Origin: Selenomonas sp. | Lineage (GTDB): Bacteria > Bacillota_C > Negativicutes > Selenomonadales > Selenomonadaceae | Direction: 5' to 3' | NCBI RefSeq assembly: GCF_024699275.1 | Contig: NZ_JAILPX010000045.1 | Span: forward strand, 1 to 19,973 | DNA length: 19,973 bases | Part shown: positions 1 through 6,988 of the stretch, in pieces | Numbering within the stretch: position 1 is the stretch's first letter | How the letters are laid out: each line of letters starts with the position of its first letter | Position numbers and translations under genes: made by a program | Notes under the pieces: model-generated | Databases searched by the model: none | The model's input: only the letters and a program-made list of their open reading frames with translations | What the model was told of the DNA's origin: nothing

Positions 1-97
1 TGATTGCAACTACTTCATAACCCTCTGCATCGAACATCTGACGGAAAGCGAGACGGCCAATACGGCCAAAACCATTGATAGCAACTTTTACTGCCAT
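1..97 (-). CDS. gap: Glyceraldehyde-3-phosphate dehydrogenase, N-terminal fragment (cut by window edge)
   Basis: Only the first 32 codons lie in the window; the gene runs off the left edge. The translation starts [20 protein letters not shown] and continues into a beta strand ending [13 protein letters not shown] is the Rossmann NAD-binding glycine motif typical of type I phosphorylating GAPDH, the glycolytic enzyme that oxidises glyceraldehyde 3-phosphate to 1,3-bisphosphoglycerate in the cytoplasm. The ATG follows a GGGGG ribosome binding site about 10 bases upstream, and a promoter lies at 148-177. Family assignment is firm. Whether this is the glycolytic or the gluconeogenic paralogue, and whether pgk/tpi follow, cannot be seen. 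Confidence 0.9.
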   Translation of the reverse strand, partial: MAVKVAINGFGRIGRLAFRQMFDAEGYEVVAI

Positions 98-147
98 TTG
101 AAAAATACCCCCTAAATTTTTTAGAAGTTTCAGTTCTTACGTTGTCT

Positions 148-177
148 ATCATACAATAAGTCCCCCGCAAATGTCAA
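148..177 (-). promoter_or_regulatory. Sigma-A promoter of gap
   Basis: Read on the minus strand: TTGACA, an 18-base spacer, then TATGAT. The predicted start site near 141 gives a leader of about 44 bases before the gap ATG. The spacer contains a GGGGG run. No clear operator is visible. Confidence 0.75.
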
Positions 178-320
178 TCTTTTTATCATAAATTACAGCA
201 ATTATTCAATCAACGAAGAAGATTTTTTTCAAAAAATTCACAACGAATAAGTAACAAGAATTTTTTCAGGGTAAAACTGCGCAAAATACTGAAAAACAAT
301 AGGCCAAATGACCAAAAGGA

Positions 321-354
321 AAGCGGTGACAAGGATGCATCCTTGTCACCGCTT
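321..354 (-). terminator. Strong hairpin terminator downstream of scfB
   Basis: A perfect 15-bp stem (AAGCGGTGACAAGGA and its complement) with a TGCA loop, beginning 28 bases past the scfB stop. Downstream on the minus strand is a T-rich stretch (TTTCCTTTTGG). The plus-strand side has TTTTT, so it could act in both directions. It separates scfB from gap. Confidence 0.8.
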
Positions 355-382
355 TTTCTAAGCAATAAATCATATTTATTAT

Positions 383-1783
383 TTATGCCATCTCGTCTTC
401 TTTTTCCATTTTTTCCAGTTCCAACATGGCCTGAACGTAAATGGCACATTCCAGACGCTTCTTCTGAATCTCGCAGCCTACTTCATAGGGCTTGCGGATA
501 TCTCCATGGAACAGGTCGGCATTGGCATGGCAGCCACCAGAACAGAAGAACCGTGACCAGCAATCCCGGCATTTCTCCTTGTTCAGCACATGACTTTCCC
601 GGAAATATTGGGGCAGCTTTGTATCGGTTACTCCTTCATCCAAAGAGCCCAAACGATAACCTTCCCGTCCTACAAACTGATGGCAGGGATAGAGATCACC
701 ATTTTCTGCCACCGCAAAGTACTCATGGCCGGCACCACAGCCAGAAAGGCGCTTAGCCACGCAAGGGCCATTGGAAAGGTCCATATTGAAATGGAAGAAG
801 AAGAAGCCTTTGCCTTCGCGGTGGCGTTCCATATACGCCTCCGTAAGCCTATCGTATTCTTCATAGATACGGGGCAGATCGGCCTCAGTAAAGCCCAATG
901 GACTATCCTTCAGCACTACGGGTTCCATGGACAGGATATCAAAGCCCTCATCATTCATGGAAAGCACATCCTTGGTGAAGTCCATATTGTTCTTGGTATA
1001 GGTACCGCGCAGATAGGTGTAGACACCGCGGTAATCCCAGTCACCACCCTTACGGGAATCCAGACACTTATGGAAATTCTTGATGGCCCGGTCATAGGAG
1101 CCATTGCCGCCAACATCAGGACGCATAGCGTCATGGACTTCCTTGCGGCCATCCAGAGAAAGCACTAGCGAAAAGTCATTATCGTTGAGCCATTTGATAT
1201 TTTCGTCATTCAACAACAGGCCATTGGTGGTCAGGGTCAGCTTGAACTTCTTCCCCGTTTCCTGTTCCCGCTGATGAACATATTCCGTAACCGCCTTAAC
1301 CGTCTTCATATTGATAAGCGGTTCGCCCCCAAAGAAATCCATTTCCAGATGTTTTCGGGGGCCGCTGCTCTTAATCAGGAAATCAACGGCTTTCTTGCCT
1401 GTCTCCGGACTCATGATGGCCCGATCCTGCCCGTAGCTGCCACCATCACCAAAACAGTACTTGCAGCGCAGATTACAGTCCTGGGCAATCATCAGACAGA
1501 GGGATTTCACCAGCCCTTTTTGCTTAAAGGTGGGGGGAACATCGATATCCGGCGCGAATAACTCTCCGGCATCCATTAGGGCATGAAGTTCGTCCAATGC
1601 TTCTTCCAAATCGGCCCGCTTGTATTGCCCTTGTAATTTATCGATGACCGCTCCGTCATTCTCCCCGTTAAAATCGTCCATGATGTCGTAAATCATCTTA
1701 TCGATAACGTGAACGGCACCACTATTGATATCCAACAATATATAAGTACCGTTTTGCACGAATTTATGAATCCTGGCTTTCAT
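383..1783 (-). CDS. scfB: Radical SAM/SPASM SCIFF-peptide maturase (thioether-forming)
   Basis: Predicted cytoplasmic radical-SAM enzyme of 466 aa that installs Cys-to-Thr/Ser thioether bonds in the SCIFF precursor encoded just upstream. Residues 1-75 resemble the small N-terminal peptide-binding region of such maturases. The radical-SAM cluster motif is C103-x3-C107-x2-C110 (CNLRCKYC), followed by the SAM-binding GGEP at 152-155. The C-terminal SPASM region has cysteines at about 341, 349, 367, 405, 408, 414, 418 and 437, enough for two auxiliary [4Fe-4S] clusters. Length fits the SCIFF maturase family. The start is set by AGGAG six bases upstream of the ATG. It follows scfA in the same direction with a hairpin between them. 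No dedicated protease or exporter adjoins it. Family assignment is firm; the identity of the modified product is inference. Confidence 0.93.
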   Translation of the reverse strand: MKARIHKFVQNGTYILLDINSGAVHVIDKMIYDIMDDFNGENDGAVIDKLQGQYKRADLEEALDELHALMDAGELFAPDIDVPPTFKQKGLVKSLCLMIAQDCNLRCKYCFGDGGSYGQDRAIMSPETGKKAVDFLIKSSGPRKHLEMDFFGGEPLINMKTVKAVTEYVHQREQETGKKFKLTLTTNGLLLNDENIKWLNDNDFSLVLSLDGRKEVHDAMRPDVGGNGSYDRAIKNFHKCLDSRKGGDWDYRGVYTYLRGTYTKNNMDFTKDVLSMNDEGFDILSMEPVVLKDSPLGFTEADLPRIYEEYDRLTEAYMERHREGKGFFFFHFNMDLSNGPCVAKRLSGCGAGHEYFAVAENGDLYPCHQFVGREGYRLGSLDEGVTDTKLPQYFRESHVLNKEKCRDCWSRFFCSGGCHANADLFHGDIRKPYEVGCEIQKKRLECAIYVQAMLELEKMEKEDEMA

Positions 1784-1814
1784 TGTAACTCCTAACTTTC
1801 ACAAAGAAAAACGA

Positions 1815-1843
1815 AATTAAAAAGCCCTCCCTTAAGGGAAGGC
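1815..1843 (-). terminator. Intergenic hairpin between scfA and scfB (attenuator-type terminator)
   Basis: Minus strand: 8-bp stem GCCTTCCC / GGGAGGGC (one G-U pair) with a TTAA loop, followed by TTTTTAATTT. It lies about 20 bases past the scfA stop and 32 bases before the scfB start. Likely effect (inference): most transcripts end after scfA, with partial read-through into scfB, giving more precursor than enzyme. Confidence 0.75.
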
Positions 1844-1863
1844 CCGTAATATAAGCAAAATGC

Positions 1864-2001
1864 TTATTTTTCGCAAACCTGGTTGCCCACAGTGCAGGAA
1901 GTCTTGCAAGCGGACTGGCAGGAAGCCTGGCATTCGCCGCAGCCGCCCGTCTTCAGCGTTTTCTGCAGAGAAGGTTTGTTGACCGTCTTGATGTGTTTCA
2001 T
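1864..2001 (-). CDS. scfA: SCIFF ranthipeptide precursor (six cysteines in forty-five residues)
   Basis: A 45-aa peptide beginning MKHIKTVNKPSLQKTLKTGG and ending VCEK. It has exactly six cysteines, at residues 21, 24, 28, 32, 36 and 43, which is the defining pattern of the SCIFF family. The first 20 residues serve as leader and the Cys-rich part as core. Residues C32 and T37 match the pair I recall as the thioether-linked pair in the Clostridium thermocellum homologue. Two ATGs are adjacent. The second (at 2001) sits 7 bases from AGGAGG and gives the family's usual start; the first (at 2004) would add one Met. It is followed by its maturase scfB and has its own promoter. SCIFF peptides are widespread in Clostridia-like anaerobes; their biological role is not established. 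Confidence 0.95.
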   Translation of the reverse strand: MKHIKTVNKPSLQKTLKTGGCGECQASCQSACKTSCTVGNQVCEK

Positions 2002-2037
2002 CATTAGCCCTCCTATAAAAAATAGAATCTCCTATAT

Positions 2038-2066
2038 ATTATAGCGTGTTGTACAAACTTTGCCAA
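2038..2066 (-). promoter_or_regulatory. Sigma-A promoter of scfA
   Basis: Minus strand: TTGGCA, 17-base spacer, TATAAT. The predicted start site near 2031 gives a leader of about 30 bases. The -35 box abuts the T-run of the hisK terminator at 2069-2076. Confidence 0.8.
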
Positions 2067-2068
2067 GA

Positions 2069-2124
2069 AAAAAATCCATAAATTAGCGCCATGCAAGGGC
2101 AATTCTGCCTCTGCATAGCGCTAA
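2069..2124 (-). terminator. Long imperfect hairpin terminator after hisK
   Basis: Bases 2083-2124 fold into one hairpin. The outer stem TTAGCGC / GCGCTAA, the middle stem ATGCA / TGCAT and the inner stem GGCA / TGCC are separated by single mismatches, with an ATTC loop. On the minus strand the stem is followed by TTTATGGA and then seven Ts (2070-2076). The T-run is offset, so efficiency is uncertain. Confidence 0.65.
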
Positions 2125-2156
2125 ATACAGTCCAATAAAAGGAAACGAGCCCCTAA

Positions 2157-2936
2157 TCACTTTGAGCATCTCACCATCTGCCTTTGATGGAACGTGACCG
2201 GCGTAAGCTGCAGACTCTCGGCAAAATCGAAAGCCTGCCGCAGATGAGCCCCCACAATATCCGCAGCATGGGCATCCGAACCCAGAGTGACAAACTGCCC
2301 CCCTAATTCCCGATACCGCTTGTAAATGCATGCAAGATTCGCCAAAGCCCCTTTGGCCCCAAAGCGGCGGGTATTGATTTCCAGCACCATATCCCCAGCA
2401 ACAGCGGCTTTGAGCACTGCATCAATCTCATCAGCAAATTCAGTATAATGAAGCTCCGCATCCTCATAAGGAGCATACCGGCAAATATAGTCGATATGCC
2501 CCAACACATTGCCAAAGGCATGGGTCTGCAAATTTTCCGCCATCTGCACAAGGTAACGGTGATAAGCTGTCTGCTTATCCTTATCCTCGTAATAATCGGG
2601 ATAATAAATATCGATATCGTCCACCAGATGCTGAGAGCAGATAACCAGGTCAAAGGGAACCCGCCGGGAAAATTCCGCCGAAAAATCCCGGGTACTCTCC
2701 CGCATACCGATTTCTACCCCCAGCCGCAGATTCTCACCACGCAAACGACTGTACGCCTGCCAATAAGCATGAGGCGCAAAGGAAAAGGCTTTGCCATCCT
2801 TACTGATATAATCGGCATCCAGATGCTCAGTAAAAACAAGGCCAATACCCTGTCGTGCCGCTGTTTCCAAGGCCTCCTGCGCCTTCATCTCCGAATCGGC
2901 GGAAAAGTTCGTATGAATATGGCTGTCAAACAGCAT
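2157..2936 (-). CDS. hisK: PHP-domain histidinol-phosphatase family protein
   Basis: A 259-aa cytoplasmic PHP-fold metal-dependent phosphoesterase, about the length of HisK-type histidinol-phosphatases, which hydrolyse L-histidinol phosphate in histidine biosynthesis. The trinuclear metal-site motifs appear in order: H6-x-H8 and D13 (SHIHTNFSAD), H38 in TEHLD, E75 in GVEIG, H103 in SQHL, H147 in GHIDY, and D221/H223 in LGSDAH. The ATG follows a GGGGG ribosome binding site. It is last in a probable operon, 31 bases after the upstream secreted-protein gene. No other his genes are present, so the substrate is inferred from family. Other PHP phosphoesterase activities are possible. Confidence 0.8.
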   Translation of the reverse strand: MLFDSHIHTNFSADSEMKAQEALETAARQGIGLVFTEHLDADYISKDGKAFSFAPHAYWQAYSRLRGENLRLGVEIGMRESTRDFSAEFSRRVPFDLVICSQHLVDDIDIYYPDYYEDKDKQTAYHRYLVQMAENLQTHAFGNVLGHIDYICRYAPYEDAELHYTEFADEIDAVLKAAVAGDMVLEINTRRFGAKGALANLACIYKRYRELGGQFVTLGSDAHAADIVGAHLRQAFDFAESLQLTPVTFHQRQMVRCSK

Positions 2937-2967
2937 AAAATCCCCCTGCTCCTACATGCGGACATGC

Positions 2968-3402
2968 TTATTTTTTCTTGTTATCCTTTTCCTCAGTCTG
3001 CTTCAATGGAGACAGGGCAAAATTCTGCAGATTGCCATCCTTATCGAAGAGGAATACACAACGTACCACAGGCTCCTTCTCAAAAGACATGAGATACATC
3101 ATCTGATCCCCCTGGTCGAAGCGAGTCCAGCCCACAAAGCGGGAAGCCTTATACTTGCCCATATTCTTGGCCATTTCCTGACTGATGGCCGTAATCTTCT
3201 TGACATCGATTTCCTTCTGTGCTTCCGCTCCCATGAGCTTCAGCGTAGCCGCCGGGTCATTCTTCACCAGCATGGTATCCACCCAGGCAGCAGCCTTCCC
3301 CTGCTGGGTTGACATCATTTCGGCTTCCGGAGTGGCGGCTAAGGCCACAGCAGAAACGCTCAACATAGCACCTAAAACTAAAGCCGTAATTTTTTTCTTC
3401 AA
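2968..3402 (-). CDS. Small secreted protein, DUF3887-like (hypothetical)
   Basis: A 144-aa exported protein of unknown function. The chosen start is TTG at 3402, because GAGGTGA lies 5 bases upstream and the product then begins directly with a signal peptide (MKKKITALVLGAML...VALA, cleavage about residue 22-24). An in-frame ATG 33 bases upstream would prefix 11 residues that spoil the signal peptide. The mature part is a small alpha+beta domain with a WVDTML helix, two predicted helices rich in K/E/M, then beta strands (YLMSFEKEP, VRCVFLFDKDG). The pattern resembles the NTF2-like DUF3887 fold; that match is from memory and tentative. The tail is charged (EEKDNKKK). It lies 19 bases after the two-TM gene and ahead of hisK, probably co-transcribed. 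Confidence 0.7.
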   Translation of the reverse strand: MKKKITALVLGAMLSVSAVALAATPEAEMMSTQQGKAAAWVDTMLVKNDPAATLKLMGAEAQKEIDVKKITAISQEMAKNMGKYKASRFVGWTRFDQGDQMMYLMSFEKEPVVRCVFLFDKDGNLQNFALSPLKQTEEKDNKKK

Positions 3403-3421
3403 TGCAATCACCTCATAAAAT

Positions 3422-4231
3422 TCACTTGGATACATCCGTCACGATGCCGTCCTTCGTGTAAACATAAATACTCCTGCCGTTATGATCAAAGACATATTGT
3501 TTCACTGTCGCACCCTCTCCCTGGGTAACATTAACCCGGGAGGGTTCTCCATAAGCAGCCGTTATATTATCTTCGCTATCCCCGGGGTGAATTCCTCCAT
3601 ATTTTCCCTGGGATAGATTTTCCGCATGTTTCTGCGCATTCTCTTTGTCCACTTTCGCTTCCTTAGCAGCCGCCTCATTCATCGATATAATCAGGCGCCG
3701 CAACGGAACAATCTTTTCTGCCAGTTTTCCTTTATAGCTGGCTGGCATATCCTGCACAATGGAGAGAAGCTTCCGGTCACCAGCCACATCCCGATTAGTC
3801 AGATGTCCCCGATAAGTTGCAATCTGATTCATGGCTTCAGCATAAGCCAGAAGTACACCCGCATCCGGACATGATCCATCCAGGTTATCCACCAGCTGCT
3901 CGTCCTGGAAATCCTGCAAAAGACGCACGGCCTGCTCAGCCTTCTCCCGATCCGGGTGATTGAAATCCAATTCCTGCAGAAGATCCACCGCTTCGTCATA
4001 ACGACGCGTTACATTTTCCTTCTGATCCCGGTCAAAAGTCGACTCTGTGGTACTTTTCGTGCGTTTGTCCATTTCCCCATAGCCCTTCAATCCACCAATA
4101 AAGCCCACCGCCACTGCCAAGCAGACGAACAACGCCATCCATTTATAATCATGCTGCCGGAAACAACGGAAGGCAATCAATAGAAATAGGACCGGACATA
4201 CTAAAAGCAGACAAAGAGCAAATAATGACAT
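3422..4231 (-). CDS. Two-TM membrane protein with BamE/SmpA-like C-terminal domain (hypothetical)
   Basis: A 269-aa inner-membrane protein. Hydrophobic segments at about 1-22 and 30-48 form a hairpin. A charged, mostly helical region follows (about 60-205, Lys/Glu/Gln-rich, coiled-coil-like). The last 60 residues (GGIHPGDSEDNITAAYGEPS..., then strands ending IVTDVSK) resemble the SmpA/OmlA (BamE) fold, in which a GMt-x-xxV-xxxxGxP signature precedes beta strands. That resemblance is by eye. The start ATG follows GAGGGGGA. It heads the operon with the secreted protein and hisK and has a likely -10 at 4270-4275. Function unknown; an envelope-associated role is plausible. Confidence 0.7.
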   Translation of the reverse strand: MSLFALCLLLVCPVLFLLIAFRCFRQHDYKWMALFVCLAVAVGFIGGLKGYGEMDKRTKSTTESTFDRDQKENVTRRYDEAVDLLQELDFNHPDREKAEQAVRLLQDFQDEQLVDNLDGSCPDAGVLLAYAEAMNQIATYRGHLTNRDVAGDRKLLSIVQDMPASYKGKLAEKIVPLRRLIISMNEAAAKEAKVDKENAQKHAENLSQGKYGGIHPGDSEDNITAAYGEPSRVNVTQGEGATVKQYVFDHNGRSIYVYTKDGIVTDVSK

Positions 4232-4269
4232 AGAATTCCCCCTCGGGCAATGTAGAAATTACTTGCTCC

Positions 4270-4298
4270 ATTATAACACAGCCTTCCCTGGAGAAAAA
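4270..4298 (-). promoter_or_regulatory. Probable promoter of the two-TM / secreted protein / hisK operon
   Basis: Minus strand: a strong TATAAT (4270-4275) with a weak TTTTTC at -35 and 17-base spacing. The -35 region is shared with the T-run of the upstream gene's terminator. Confidence 0.5.
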
Positions 4299-4318
4299 CA
4301 GGACTATGGTCCCGTTTT
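4293..4318 (-). terminator. Terminator of the zinc-ribbon gene
   Basis: Minus strand: stem AAAACGGGAC / GTCCTGTTTT with one mismatch and a CATA loop, running into TTTTTCTCC. It is 29 bases past the zinc-ribbon stop and separates that gene from the next operon. Confidence 0.65.
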
Positions 4319-4346
4319 CCCCAGCGGAAGGCCGAAAGTTCTTCCT

Positions 4347-4985
4347 CTATAATTTTACTTCACGAAAGGTCGTAATGGTACCATTGGAAATCCCTGTTAT
4401 AAGTTCCTTGATTACCTGCGGATCGGAATAATCCAAGGGCAGGAAACAGTGATCTGCCTGATTGTAAAATTCCCGTACCTCATTCTCAATCCCCCGGATA
4501 TCCGCATCCAGCTTGGCTTTACGCCGTTCATGCTGCTTGCCTGCCTGGACAAAAGCCACACTGGATACCCCTAGCCAAACGGCAAAAAAGAATGTCCATG
4601 GTACACCTGGGAAGAAACCCGTAAGGATCAGATAGAAGAACAATGTCGCCACACCACCGCCAATGGTATAATTCACCAGCAATGGTTCCACATCCTGCGA
4701 GCGCATCAACCATAAGTCGCCCAGCGTTGCATACTTGCCACGGATATGGGAAAAATACCCCTGCAAGCGCCTGAGTTCTGCCAACATGTGTTCTCTTCCT
4801 GCCGGCACATCATCCAATTGCTGTAAGGCCACCAGCTTCGGCATGGACTCCCGGATTTCCCGTGCGCCATCATCCCCTACGAAGCGAGTCATCAAATCAT
4901 CCCGCCCACCTTCTGCCGGTTCCCCACAGAATGGACACTCCTGCATATCCCGCTCAATAATGCAGCCACATTTCTTGCAAATCAT
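4347..4985 (-). CDS. Zinc-ribbon membrane protein (hypothetical)
   Basis: A 212-aa protein with an N-terminal zinc ribbon, C3-x2-C6 and C17-x2-C20 (ICKKCG...CPFCG), a helical linker, then two hydrophobic segments at about 107-125 and 129-148 joined by a short turn (GFFPGVPW), and a charged C-terminal region. The start at 4985 is chosen because GGAGG lies 8 bases upstream and the ribbon then sits at the very N-terminus. An in-frame upstream start would add ten residues and ignore this site. The architecture matches the broad 'zinc ribbon plus TM' class of uncharacterised Firmicute proteins. No function can be assigned. It is transcribed apart from the downstream operon. Confidence 0.75.
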   Translation of the reverse strand: MICKKCGCIIERDMQECPFCGEPAEGGRDDLMTRFVGDDGAREIRESMPKLVALQQLDDVPAGREHMLAELRRLQGYFSHIRGKYATLGDLWLMRSQDVEPLLVNYTIGGGVATLFFYLILTGFFPGVPWTFFFAVWLGVSSVAFVQAGKQHERRKAKLDADIRGIENEVREFYNQADHCFLPLDYSDPQVIKELITGISNGTITTFREVKL

Positions 4986-5217
4986 TGTTCTTCCTCCTTT
5001 CTCACCGTATAACACCCCTTTTGTTATATATCGGTGAATTTCCCCAATGATTTATCGTTATGCTTTAAGAATTTGATAGTCATACATATTCGTTATCCGA
5101 AAAAAAATCCCTGCCTTCCCTAGGACTTTTATTACACTTTAATGAAAAATTAATAACAAATCGCTTGTTTATATCAATTCTATCGTATTCCCTCGTTATT
5201 TCTCTAAATTTCTGCCC
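4986..5217. other. Intergenic region between the zinc-ribbon gene and pgi
   Basis: AT-rich and without a convincing ORF. It must hold the zinc-ribbon gene's promoter. TATAAC-like and TTATAC-like -10 candidates exist near 5005-5032 on the minus strand, but no -35 at proper spacing is convincing. Nothing else is recognised. Confidence 0.4.
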
Positions 5218-5274
5218 AAAAAACTCCAAGCACTTTAACCTGAGCATAAGCAGATACAGTACTTGGAGTTTTTT
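5218..5274 (-). terminator. Terminator of pgi
   Basis: Inverted repeat ACTCCAAG-x-ACT / AGT-x-CTTGGAGT with a 23-base loop. The minus strand reads into six Ts, and the plus-strand side also has six Ts. It starts 11 bases past the pgi stop. Confidence 0.7.
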
Positions 5275-5284
5275 ACGAAAACTA

Positions 5285-6745
5285 TTACTTCTGGTTAGCA
5301 GCCTTTACTTCTGCCAGTTTCGGTCCCATAATGCGCTTATAGGATTCTACGCCGGGCTGATTAAAGGCATCTACATTGGCCAGCTCACCTTCATAGGCAA
5401 CGGACATCGCCAGCATGTAGAGAAGTTCGCCCAGATGATAAGCATTGAGTTTCGGCAGGGTGAAGCAGGCATTGTAACGCTTGTTGGAAGCCAGTGCATC
5501 CGCATTGGACTGACGGGCAACTTCCAAGGCCTGGCCCATGGTTACGCCGGAGATATCCGAAAGTTTCTTCGCTTCCGGGAACGCATCGGGAATAACCAAA
5601 TCCTTATCCCAATCCGCCAGACGAATGAACTGAACAATCTTATTCAGCTTACCTTCCTGATGCTGCTGGGTCTGGGAGTGCATATCCGTAGTACCTACTG
5701 CTACCAGCGGCGTACGACCATAGCAAACTTCCTTGCCATCCTTGTTGTACTGCTTACCCAGGGATTCAGCCAGCAGCTGGATGTACCATTCGGATACAGA
5801 TTTCAGATAATCCCCATAGGGCATCATGACTTCAATATCACGGCCATGTTTTTCTGCAGCAGCAAACTTCAGGGCCGCATTGAGCATAGCCGGATTCTGC
5901 CAGATATCCTCATTCTGACATGCCTCATCCATTGCTTTTGCACCATCCAAGAAGGACTGGATATCAAAGCCGATGCAGGCAGCCAGGGTCAATCCGACTT
6001 CACAGAAAATCGTAAAGCGGCCGCCCACACCATCCGGTACAGCGAACTGCGGCCAGCCTTTTTCGATTGCCAGCTTCTTAAGCAAGGTCTGGTTTTCCAT
6101 ATTGGGGTCAGTAACCGCTACTACTTCCACATCAATATCGCCCATCTTCTGCAGCGCATCGTAGATGACCATGAAATTGCTCATGGTGTCGAGGGTACCA
6201 CCAGACTTGGAAATAACCAGCAGCAACACTTTCAGATTGCGTTTTTCATGGGATTTGGTAATCTTAGCACTGTTTTCCAGATAGTGGATAATGTCCCCAG
6301 TACGGCGAGGATCGATATTCTGGCCGCTGAAAATCACCTTAGGGAAGCCATCACGCTCTTCCTTGGAAAGTTCGTTCCAGAATTCACCGCAGTGCACATC
6401 AAAGAGCACCCGATTTCCCAGGTAGGAACCGCCAATCCCTAAGGACACCACAACATCCACATTATTTTTCACATGCGCCGTAAGCTCACCCAATTTTTTC
6501 AACGAACTGGGGCTATTGAGATTGCCTTCCTTCACATAGGGCAGCTGGGAAAACAACACCTTCTCCGGCTCACCATCTTTGGAAAGATGTGCACGGATAA
6601 AGCCTTTTTCGCGCATGACCTTCATGGCCTCATGGGCCTTCTTCAAATCTTCTTCATAGAATTTCAAGTCAGCTTCTGTGACTTTACCTTCGCCATAGAG
6701 GTTTTCATAATCAAACTCAAAACCAGACGCCAGTTTCAAACTCAT
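5285..6745 (-). CDS. pgi: Glucose-6-phosphate isomerase
   Basis: A 486-aa cytoplasmic enzyme interconverting glucose 6-phosphate and fructose 6-phosphate. The SIS-type phosphate-binding regions are GIGGSYLGNRVLFD (about 103-116) and ISKSGGT (178-184). PGI signature 1 is DGVGGRFTIFCEVG (238-251), the His-containing catalytic loop is in HSQTQQHQEG, and signature 2 with the catalytic lysine is FNQPGVESYK near the C-terminus. The start is ATG at 6745, eight bases after GAGGAG. A GTG three codons upstream is in frame but lies too near the ribosome binding site. It is a single-gene unit with its own terminator, next to alpha-phosphoglucomutase, so the two hexose-phosphate branch enzymes are neighbours but transcribed separately. 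Family assignment is secure. Confidence 0.96.
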   Translation of the reverse strand: MSLKLASGFEFDYENLYGEGKVTEADLKFYEEDLKKAHEAMKVMREKGFIRAHLSKDGEPEKVLFSQLPYVKEGNLNSPSSLKKLGELTAHVKNNVDVVVSLGIGGSYLGNRVLFDVHCGEFWNELSKEERDGFPKVIFSGQNIDPRRTGDIIHYLENSAKITKSHEKRNLKVLLLVISKSGGTLDTMSNFMVIYDALQKMGDIDVEVVAVTDPNMENQTLLKKLAIEKGWPQFAVPDGVGGRFTIFCEVGLTLAACIGFDIQSFLDGAKAMDEACQNEDIWQNPAMLNAALKFAAAEKHGRDIEVMMPYGDYLKSVSEWYIQLLAESLGKQYNKDGKEVCYGRTPLVAVGTTDMHSQTQQHQEGKLNKIVQFIRLADWDKDLVIPDAFPEAKKLSDISGVTMGQALEVARQSNADALASNKRYNACFTLPKLNAYHLGELLYMLAMSVAYEGELANVDAFNQPGVESYKRIMGPKLAEVKAANQK

Positions 6746-6796
6746 GTTGTACACTCCTCTAACTCATTCCATATTGCTATCATTACATACGGATTA

Positions 6797-6825
6797 ATTA
6801 TAACGCAATTGGTCGTATTTTACCA
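6797..6825 (-). promoter_or_regulatory. Probable pgi promoter
   Basis: Minus strand TATAAT at 6797-6802. The best -35 is a weak GGTAAA/TGGTAA 17-18 bases upstream. The -10 box is clear, the -35 is not. Confidence 0.4.
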
Positions 6826-6862
6826 TAGGAAATTATGTGACGATAGAAAATCGACCCATAAA

Positions 6863-6910
6863 TAAAAACGCAAAGCACTTTCTAACGATAATGCAAAAGT
6901 GCTTTGCGTT
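6863..6910 (-). terminator. Terminator of pgcA
   Basis: A perfect 15-bp inverted repeat, AACGCAAAGCACTTT / AAAGTGCTTTGCGTT, with a 14-base loop, read on the minus strand into TTTTTATTTA. It lies about 80 bases past the stop. Confidence 0.8.
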
Positions 6911-6988
6911 CTGTCATGAATAAAACTATCTTTAAAGCATGCAGCTAAGTAAAGCTAATCCATTCAGTCCCAGCCTCATAGCAAGCTT

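Noticed and set aside
343..1168. Plus-strand ORFs of 137 and 192 aa opposite scfB
   Set aside because: Antisense to the radical-SAM gene, with no domain or start signal.
3403..3435. Upstream ATG start for the secreted protein
   Set aside because: It would overlap the preceding gene and put eleven residues before the signal peptide. The TTG at 3402 has a proper GAGGTGA site.
5133..5156. A TTTAATG followed by a degenerate second copy, like the 19730 repeat
   Set aside because: Only one good unit, no gene in the right orientation, and AT-rich surroundings. Chance is enough.
5165..6442. 425-aa plus-strand ORF opposite pgi
   Set aside because: It is antisense to a secure pgi gene, has no ribosome binding site or recognisable domain, and its length follows from the codon bias of the real gene.
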